Below, in pieces: positions 58,595 to 64,000 of a stretch of 64,000 nt of DNA. Source of the DNA: an uncultured Prevotellaceae bacterium (GTDB taxonomy: Bacteria > Bacteroidota > Bacteroidia > Bacteroidales > Bacteroidaceae). Position numbers and translations under genes: made by a program. The notes under the pieces are model-generated. The model did not search any database. It was given only the letters and a program-made list of their open reading frames with translations, and had not been told where the DNA came from. Location of the stretch: NCBI GenBank assembly GCA_900318555.1, contig ONKX01000005.1, positions 32,759 through 96,758 on the forward strand, read 5' to 3'. How positions within the stretch are numbered: position 1 is the stretch's first letter; the number at the start of each line of letters is the position of its first letter.

Positions 58595-60277
58595 ATGAAG
58601 ACAAAAGGATTGATTTTAGGTCTGGGCATCATGCTCTTGACCTCGTGTTCAGGAAAGTTAGGACAACTGACAAGTGACAATTTCAAAGTGACTCCAAACC
58701 CCTTGGAGGCAGAGGCCGGACAGGTCACAGCGACCGTCAACGCCACATTCCCCGAGAAGTACATGAACAAGAAGGCCGTCGTGACGGTCGTCCCCGAACT
58801 GCGCTTCACGCAGAATGGCGCACAGCAGGCCGTCAAGGGTCAGCCCGCCACATTCCAGGGTGAGAAGGTGCTTGGCAACGACCAGACCATCTCCTACCTC
58901 CTCGGTGGCCACTACACGATGAAGACCACCTTCCCCTATCAGGACGCCATGCAGAAGAGTGAGCTTTACCTCACCTTCGATGCCAAGATCGGCAAGAAGC
59001 AGGTGCAGGTACCTGCCATCAAGGTAGCCGACGGTGTCATCGCCACCAGCGAACTGTGGCACCAGACGCTGCTGCAGTCTGCCGGCTGCACCGCTCAGGA
59101 TGCCTACCAGCGCATCGTAGCCCAGAAGCAGGAGGCTAACATCAAGTTCCTCATCCAGCAGGCCGAGCTGCGTAAGAGCGAGCTGAAGAGCGGCTCCGTA
59201 CAGGAGTTTGTCGCCATGCTCAAGCGCATCAGCACGGACCGCGAGACCCTCAACCTCCAGAATGTCGAGGTGTCAGCATACGCTTCGCCCGACGGTGGTT
59301 TCGCCCTCAACGAGAAACTCGCCAACAAGCGTCAGCAGAATGCCGAGGGCTATGTCAAGCAGCAGATGAAGCAGGCCAAGCTCACCGACAATGTCGAGGC
59401 TACCTATACCGCCCAGGACTGGGAGGGTTTCCAGCAGCTCGTCGCTGCTTCCAACATCCAGGACAAGGATGTCATCCTCCGCGTCCTCTCGATGTATAAG
59501 GATCCCGAGGAGCGCGAACAGCAGATCAAGAACATGAGTGCCGGTTTCCGCGAGCTCGCCGACGGCATCCTCCCCGAACTGCGCCGTGCACGCCTCACCA
59601 TCAACTACGAGACCATCGGTCGCGACGACCAGCAGATCCAGCAGCAGTTCAAGGACGACGCCTCACAGCTCAGCGTCGAGGAGATGCTCTATGCCGCCAC
59701 GCTTACCGACGATGCCGCTGAGAAAAAGAACATCTTCCAGCAGACCGTCCGTCAGTATGCTCAGGACGTCCGCGCCTACAACAACCTCGCCACACTGGCT
59801 TGGCAGCAGGGCGACTTCGACGGTGCACGCCAGTGGCTCGACAAGGCACAGGCCGTCAACCCCAACTGCCCCGAAGTCTTTGCCAACCTCGGCATGCTCG
59901 CACTCCAACAGGGTGACCTCCAGGCTGCCGAAAACTATATCAGCAAGGCTGCCGGCGCCTACAACCTCGCTGAGGCTCTGGGTAACCTCCACCTCGCACA
60001 GGGCAACTACACGCTGGCCGCTCAGGATCTCCAGAATGTCGTGTCCAACAGTGCCGCGCTCGCACAGCTCCTCACCAAGGACTATGCTTCGGCTGCTCAG
60101 ACACTGCGTGCCGTGAAACCCGCCGACGCACTCACCGACTACCTGCAGGCCATCGTCTGCGCCCGTCAAGGTAACGAGGGCATGGCAGGCTTCTTCCTGC
60201 GTCAGGCCGTCGATAAGGATGGCAAGCTCGCCACCTATTCCGCTAACGACCTCGAGCTCCGCAACGTCGGAAAATAA
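58595..60277 (+). CDS. OmpA-like/TPR outer-membrane lipoprotein
   Basis: 560 residues from the ATG at 58595 (an in-frame TTG at 58580 is less likely). Lipoprotein signal LGLGIMLLTSC. N-terminal beta domain (about 25-150), an OmpA-like stretch (about 215-340: LNLQNVEVSAYASPDGGFALNEKLANKRQQNAEGYV) and TPR repeats (about 390-480: AYNNLATLAWQQGDFDGARQWLDKAQAVNP, VFANLGMLALQQGDLQAAENYISKAA). A periplasmic scaffold anchored in the outer membrane is likely; partner unknown. Confidence 0.85.
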   Translation: MKTKGLILGLGIMLLTSCSGKLGQLTSDNFKVTPNPLEAEAGQVTATVNATFPEKYMNKKAVVTVVPELRFTQNGAQQAVKGQPATFQGEKVLGNDQTISYLLGGHYTMKTTFPYQDAMQKSELYLTFDAKIGKKQVQVPAIKVADGVIATSELWHQTLLQSAGCTAQDAYQRIVAQKQEANIKFLIQQAELRKSELKSGSVQEFVAMLKRISTDRETLNLQNVEVSAYASPDGGFALNEKLANKRQQNAEGYVKQQMKQAKLTDNVEATYTAQDWEGFQQLVAASNIQDKDVILRVLSMYKDPEEREQQIKNMSAGFRELADGILPELRRARLTINYETIGRDDQQIQQQFKDDASQLSVEEMLYAATLTDDAAEKKNIFQQTVRQYAQDVRAYNNLATLAWQQGDFDGARQWLDKAQAVNPNCPEVFANLGMLALQQGDLQAAENYISKAAGAYNLAEALGNLHLAQGNYTLAAQDLQNVVSNSAALAQLLTKDYASAAQTLRAVKPADALTDYLQAIVCARQGNEGMAGFFLRQAVDKDGKLATYSANDLELRNVGK

Positions 60278-60383
60278 ATCCGTGAGATCCGTTAGATCCG
60301 TGGTCTTAAAATAATTCGTGAGATTCGTGCGATTCGTGTTCGTAAAAAAATCCGTTTTATCCGTGAGATCCGTGTTCGTTACA
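60276..60383 (+). repeat. 9-bp tandem repeat (xxATYCGTG), 12 units, spanning a spacer and a gene start
   Basis: Twelve consecutive 9-bp blocks in strict register, most ending ATCCGTG or ATTCGTG (for example AGATCCGTG, AGATTCGTG, CGATTCGTG), starting at the TAA stop of the upstream gene and running past the GTG candidate starts of the next gene. Confidence 0.9.
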
Positions 60384-61379
60384 AGAACCTTCGTGTTCTT
60401 CTTCGTCGGTTTGTTGCTGTCGTCCTGTGGGGTCGACAGCAACAAGTTCCGGCTGACCGGCCGACTGCGTAACGTCAATCAGGCCGAATTCCTTATCTAC
60501 AGCCCCGACGGAGCCATCAGCGGCATCGACACCATCCCCGTGCGCGACGGACGGTTCTCCTACGAAACCGAACTGCGCCATCCCGCCACCTTCGTTGTCG
60601 TCTTCCCCAACTTCTCCGAACAGCCCGTCTTTGCCGAACCCGGCGAAGAGGTCGATATCAAGGGTAACGCCTCACACATGAAGGAGATGATCATCAAGGG
60701 CACCGACGACAACGACGACATGACGGAGCTGCGCATGCAACTCAACGAACTCATGCCGCCCGACGTCCCCAAGGCCGTAGGGACATTCATCGACAAGCAC
60801 CCCCGCTCGCGCGTCAGCCGCTATCTCCTCCAGCGCTATTTCCTCGCCGAACCGCAGGCCAACCTCGAACAGGCCTACATCCTTGCCGCCCTCCTCCAGA
60901 AGGAGAACCCCGACGACGAACAGCTCGCCACGTGGAAGCAGCAGCTCGACGCCATGCGCCATACGCAGGTCAACGGCCGCCTCACCGACTTCTCCGCCAG
61001 CGACGTCAAAGGGCGCAGCGTGTCCCTCGCCGACCTCAAGGCGAAGGTCAATGTCATCACCGCCTGGGCGTCGTGGAGCTATCCCAGCACCGATATCCAG
61101 CGCCGCCTGCAGTCCTTGAAGAAAAAGGAGGGTGACCGCCTCGCCGTCGTCAGCATCTGTCTCGATGCCGACGCCAAGAAGTGCCGCCAGACCATCGAGC
61201 GCGACTCGCTGCCGTGGAAGACCGTCTGCGACGGCCGCATGTGGCAGTCGCCACTGATCTCGCGCCTGGGCATCTGCGACGTCCCTGGCAACATCATCCT
61301 CAATGCCAGCGGTGTCGTCCAGGCCCGCAACCTCGCTCCCCAACAGCTCGAAGACAAAATCCGACAACTCCTAAAATAA
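60372..61379 (+). CDS. DUF4369/TlpA-like lipoprotein lacking the CxxC active site
   Basis: About 335 residues. The start is uncertain: in-frame GTGs at 60318, 60363 and 60372 all lie within the 9-bp repeat; the last gives a compact lipoprotein signal (FFFVGLLLSSC). N-terminal DUF4369 domain (KFRLTGRLRNVNQAEFLIY, FAEPGEEVDIKG) and a C-terminal thioredoxin-like domain (ASDVKGRSVSLADLKAKVNVITAWASWSYPSTDIQRRLQSL, DVPGNIILNASGVV). The usual WCxxC is WSYPS, so both redox cysteines are missing and disulfide chemistry is unlikely. Confidence 0.82.
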   Translation: MFVTRTFVFFFVGLLLSSCGVDSNKFRLTGRLRNVNQAEFLIYSPDGAISGIDTIPVRDGRFSYETELRHPATFVVVFPNFSEQPVFAEPGEEVDIKGNASHMKEMIIKGTDDNDDMTELRMQLNELMPPDVPKAVGTFIDKHPRSRVSRYLLQRYFLAEPQANLEQAYILAALLQKENPDDEQLATWKQQLDAMRHTQVNGRLTDFSASDVKGRSVSLADLKAKVNVITAWASWSYPSTDIQRRLQSLKKKEGDRLAVVSICLDADAKKCRQTIERDSLPWKTVCDGRMWQSPLISRLGICDVPGNIILNASGVVQARNLAPQQLEDKIRQLLK

Positions 61380-61466
61380 TTCGTGAGATTCGTGCGATTC
61401 GTGTTCGTCCAATAATTCGTGTTCCTAAAACAATTCGTATCATTCGTGAGATTCGTGTTCGCTATG
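61377..61466 (+). repeat. 9-bp tandem repeat, 10 units, linking a stop and a start codon
   Basis: Ten 9-bp blocks in register (TAATTCGTG, AGATTCGTG, CGATTCGTG ... TTCGCTATG). The first unit contains the TAA stop of the upstream gene and the last contains the ATG of the next gene; the two codons are in the same reading frame. Confidence 0.92.
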
Positions 61467-63674
61467 AAGTCCGTGTTTAAGTGGTTACTCCGCGCCGTTA
61501 TCGCGCTTGTCGCCCTCGTCGTCATCCTGCTCGTTACAGGATTCTGCCTCGTCAATTCCAACTCCGTCCAGAACGAGCTCGTCCGTCGTGCCAAGACCAT
61601 GCTTCAGGACAAGCTCCAGACGCGTGTCGATATTGACAGCGTCAGCATCAACCTTGTCACGCTCAATGCCGAACTCTACGGACTCTACGTCGAGGACCGC
61701 CAGCAGCGACCCATGCTCCGTGCCAACCTCCTCAAGGTCAAGGCCGACCTCATGCCGCTCATCATCGATGGCGTTGTACGCATCGAGGAGGCACGCCTCA
61801 AGGGCATCCATGCCGAGATTCACCACATCCGCCACGACTCCATCGACTCCGTGCCGAACTACAAGTTCATCCTCGACGCCTTCAAGCGCGACCACAACCC
61901 CGACCAGAAGGCCGTGCGCAAGGAGCTGAAGAAGAAGAAGCAGAAAATCGCCCTCTCCATGAGCCGTCTCACCGCCGAGGATATCGACGTGCAGTTCAAC
62001 CAGTACCGCTTCTCCCTCGGTGCCCTCGCCTTCAAGGAAGGCAAGAACAACAAGCTCGGTGTCAACATCGAGCGCGTCGCCGCCCACTGGGACCGCACCA
62101 ACAAGAAAGGGTGGCAGGTCAGCCATGCCGCCACCATCGCCACCATCGCCCTGCGCAGCGAGCGCGAAGGCGAGGTGCTGGCCGACATCCACGGCGTCCA
62201 TTTCACCAACAACAACCACCACCCGCGCAAAAATGCCGGCAAGCCCAAGCGCGGCTTCTTCGATGCCGAGCATGTCAACGCCTATGCCGACATGAAGCTC
62301 AACGTCGATTATACCAAGCCCGACTCCATCTTCGGACGCCTCACCGAGTGTACCGTGCGCGACACCGTCATGGGAGCCGACATCCGCGACCTCCATACCG
62401 ACTTCTTCTACAACAAGGACGGTCTCCACCTGCGCGACTTCTTCGTCCAGCAGATCAACACCACGCTGCGCTTCGACAAGGCCCTCATCCAGCTGCCCAA
62501 CAAGAAGCAGGGACGGCCCTTCACCTTCCGCACGTCGTTCATCCATGGCCGCGCCATCCTCAAGGACATCTCGCGGCCCTTCGCCCCCGTGCTGAAGGAC
62601 TTCACCGAACCCCTCCTGCTCAGCGTGCGCTTCAGTGGCGATGCCACCACCTTGCGCTTCGACAATGTCCGCGTCAACACCGCCGACAAGCAGCTGCAGG
62701 TTGCTGCCCGCGGCACCATCACTGGTCTGAAGGACAAGACACAGCTGCGTGTCCATTTCGATATTGAACGCATGGAAGCCAAAGGCGGCAGCAAAGAACG
62801 CATCATCAAGCAGTTCCCCGTCAAGCGCTTGATGATGAAACAGCTCCACGCCCTCGGCACGCTCCACTATGCCGGTTCCTTCAATGTGCTCTATAAGAAG
62901 GAGGAGTTCCAGGGCCGCCTCTCTACCGCCGCCGGCGCACTCAATTTCTATTTCGCTCTCGACGAAAACAACAAATACCTTTCCGGCCGTGCCTCCACCG
63001 ACTCCCTCGAGATCGGGCGAGTCATGGATATGAAGGACATCGGTCCCGTCGCCGCCTCGGCTACCTTCAAAATCGACATCTCGAAGCCCCGTACCGCCAT
63101 CATGCGTAAGCGCCTCGGCGGCAAGCTGCCCATCGGCGAAGTCCACGCGCATGTCTCGCGCGCGTCCTATAAATTTGTTCGCACGCGCGATCTCACCGTC
63201 AACATCGTCAGCAATGGTGCCGTCGCCGAAGGTAACCTTGACGCCCCCGGCAAGTGGATGGACCTCAGCTGCACCTTCTCGTTCACCAATACCAACGAGA
63301 TGCAAAAGACGAAGATCAAGCCCAAGATGAAGCTCCACCTCTTCGGCAAGAGCGACCTCACCGACGAGGAGAAAGCCCAGCTGAAGGCTGAGAAGGAAGC
63401 CCGCAAGGCGCAGAAGCGTGCCGACAAGGAAGCCCGCAAGGCCCAGAAGCGTGAGGACCGTGCCGCCCTTGATGCCGAGAAACAAGTCCGCAAAGCAGAG
63501 AAGCAACAGCAGAAAGCCGCCGAAAAAGCCGCCAAGGCCGAGGCCAAAGCCGCCAAAGACGCCGCCAAGGCTGCCGAAAAACAGGCCAAAGCCGAAGCCA
63601 AAGCCCAGCGCAAAGCAGAAAAAGCCGCTGCCAAAGCCGCTAAAAAAGCCGCCAAAGAACAGTCTAACGACTGA
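61464..63674 (+). CDS. AsmA/TamB-like inner-membrane-anchored protein
   Basis: 736 residues from the ATG at 61464 (an in-frame start 15 codons upstream lies in the 9-bp repeat). One N-terminal membrane anchor (LLRAVIALVALVVILLVTGF) and an AsmA-like opening (VQNELVRRAKTMLQDKLQTRVDIDSVSINLVTLNAELYGLYVED, ANLLKVKADLMPLIIDGVVRIEEARLKGIHAEI). The last 100 residues are a highly charged Lys/Ala/Glu coiled coil (KAEKQQQKAAEKAAKAEAKA type), unusual for the family. A role in outer-membrane lipid or envelope assembly is inferred from the family. Confidence 0.8.
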   Translation: MKSVFKWLLRAVIALVALVVILLVTGFCLVNSNSVQNELVRRAKTMLQDKLQTRVDIDSVSINLVTLNAELYGLYVEDRQQRPMLRANLLKVKADLMPLIIDGVVRIEEARLKGIHAEIHHIRHDSIDSVPNYKFILDAFKRDHNPDQKAVRKELKKKKQKIALSMSRLTAEDIDVQFNQYRFSLGALAFKEGKNNKLGVNIERVAAHWDRTNKKGWQVSHAATIATIALRSEREGEVLADIHGVHFTNNNHHPRKNAGKPKRGFFDAEHVNAYADMKLNVDYTKPDSIFGRLTECTVRDTVMGADIRDLHTDFFYNKDGLHLRDFFVQQINTTLRFDKALIQLPNKKQGRPFTFRTSFIHGRAILKDISRPFAPVLKDFTEPLLLSVRFSGDATTLRFDNVRVNTADKQLQVAARGTITGLKDKTQLRVHFDIERMEAKGGSKERIIKQFPVKRLMMKQLHALGTLHYAGSFNVLYKKEEFQGRLSTAAGALNFYFALDENNKYLSGRASTDSLEIGRVMDMKDIGPVAASATFKIDISKPRTAIMRKRLGGKLPIGEVHAHVSRASYKFVRTRDLTVNIVSNGAVAEGNLDAPGKWMDLSCTFSFTNTNEMQKTKIKPKMKLHLFGKSDLTDEEKAQLKAEKEARKAQKRADKEARKAQKREDRAALDAEKQVRKAEKQQQKAAEKAAKAEAKAAKDAAKAAEKQAKAEAKAQRKAEKAAAKAAKKAAKEQSND

Positions 63675-64000
63675 TTTAGTCGGTTTATCGCGCAAAACAT
63701 TGCAAGCAGCAAGGGATTCCTGAAAATGATGATGAAAGGATCATGGTTCTCCAACCTGAAGGTATGGAGTGTGGCGTTGCAATGATAAGGGGCGGCTATA
63801 ACCGAGAGAGCAGTGAGCGCCATGATGCTTGCATCAATGGCCAAGTCGCGTTCGAGGTCGAACATAGTTCAATGCAGGGATTAAAAAAAAGAGAAAAATC
63901 CTGGGTCACTTGCAAAACCCTGTGTTGAAAATTTAGCTTAGAAGTCTGATATTTCAAATATTGTATGTACCTTTGCACGCAAAGAGTACAGCAATGAACG
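63675..64000. other. Gene-free right edge with a promoter
   Basis: No ORF with recognisable homology. A -7 box TACCTTTG at 63968-63975 points right, to a gene or RNA beyond the window. The short minus-strand frame at 63796-63978 has no recognised features. Confidence 0.6.

Noticed and set aside
61485-63695. Minus-strand open frame of 736 codons opposite the AsmA-like gene
   Set aside because: Its translation is Gly/Glu/Val/Leu/Asp-rich without motifs, as expected opposite a GC-rich gene; the plus-strand gene has a membrane anchor, family resemblance and operon context.
63796-63978. Minus-strand frame of 60 codons at the right edge
   Set aside because: No signal, no start context, no recognised similarity; overlaps a plus-strand promoter.

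Overview
The window reads as chromosomal DNA of a Bacteroidales bacterium, most likely a Prevotella relative (Prevotellaceae). The evidence is a type IX secretion (T9SS) sortase PorU together with three proteins carrying short T9SS C-terminal sorting tails, many promoters with the Bacteroidetes -7 box TAnnTTTG (several with a TTG or TTTG box exactly 20 nt upstream), no obvious Shine-Dalgarno sites, and families such as DUF4294, DUF1573, DUF4369 and collagen-like lipoproteins. I see no prophage, insertion sequence, CRISPR array or rRNA inside the window. Two tRNAs are present: Leu(CAA) and Glu(UUC).

Layout. 1-9.4 kb: porU (runs off the left edge) behind a fumarylacetoacetate-hydrolase-family gene; divergently an exported protein, rpoN (sigma-54), a PAP2-like membrane protein, purE and ispG. 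9.4-25.7 kb: an acetyltransferase-like protein, three T9SS cargo proteins (a 1760-residue beta-helix protein, an M6 metalloprotease and a 1117-residue Ig-like protein), an RluA-family pseudouridine synthase, an OmpA-family protein and small lipoproteins. 25.8-30.9 kb: a 1462-residue collagen-like lipoprotein with a long leader, then tRNA-Leu. 30.9-33.2 kb: mannose-1-phosphate guanylyltransferase and a GT4 glycosyltransferase. 33.2-39.2 kb: a tightly packed minus-strand operon headed by an Lrp/AsnC regulator, followed by a C26-M19 fusion peptidase, an M28 peptidase, a DUF4294 protein and a helix-hairpin-helix/beta-barrel protein. 39.2-46.5 kb: O-methyltransferase and aroQ, facing xerD and murF; recO; tRNA-Glu, rpsT, gyrB. 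46.5-56.2 kb: envelope polysaccharide/lipid genes (phosphoethanolamine-transferase-like, GTs, GT11 fucosyltransferase, LpxL-like acyltransferase, GT87, DPM1-like GT2, polysaccharide deacetylase, nucleotidyltransferase), then HIT and greA. 56.5-63.7 kb: an operon-like, visibly more GC-rich run (SDR epimerase, PAP2, OmpA/TPR lipoprotein, TlpA-like lipoprotein without active-site cysteines, AsmA-like protein).

The most striking pattern is a set of short repeats placed precisely with respect to genes. (a) A 9-bp unit ending TCTAGA is tandemly repeated 4-6 times in frame inside rpoN, murF and (twice) the RluA-family gene. (b) 7-, 8- or 9-bp units fill operon spacers between a stop codon and the next start codon (before rpoN, purE, the GT4 gene, the TlpA-like gene and the AsmA-like gene), sometimes including the stop or start codon in the unit. 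(c) Two different palindromes recur in frame in ispG, the helix-hairpin-helix barrel gene and the M28 peptidase gene. (d) An intergenic island of palindromes plus a 22-bp repeat lies between murF and recO. Together these suggest an active process that creates or spreads very short repeats in loops of essential proteins and in translation-initiation spacers. I do not recognise it as a described element.

Two leaders (greA and the divergent SDR gene) contain terminator-like hairpins between promoter and start codon, which suggests attenuation or short leader RNAs.
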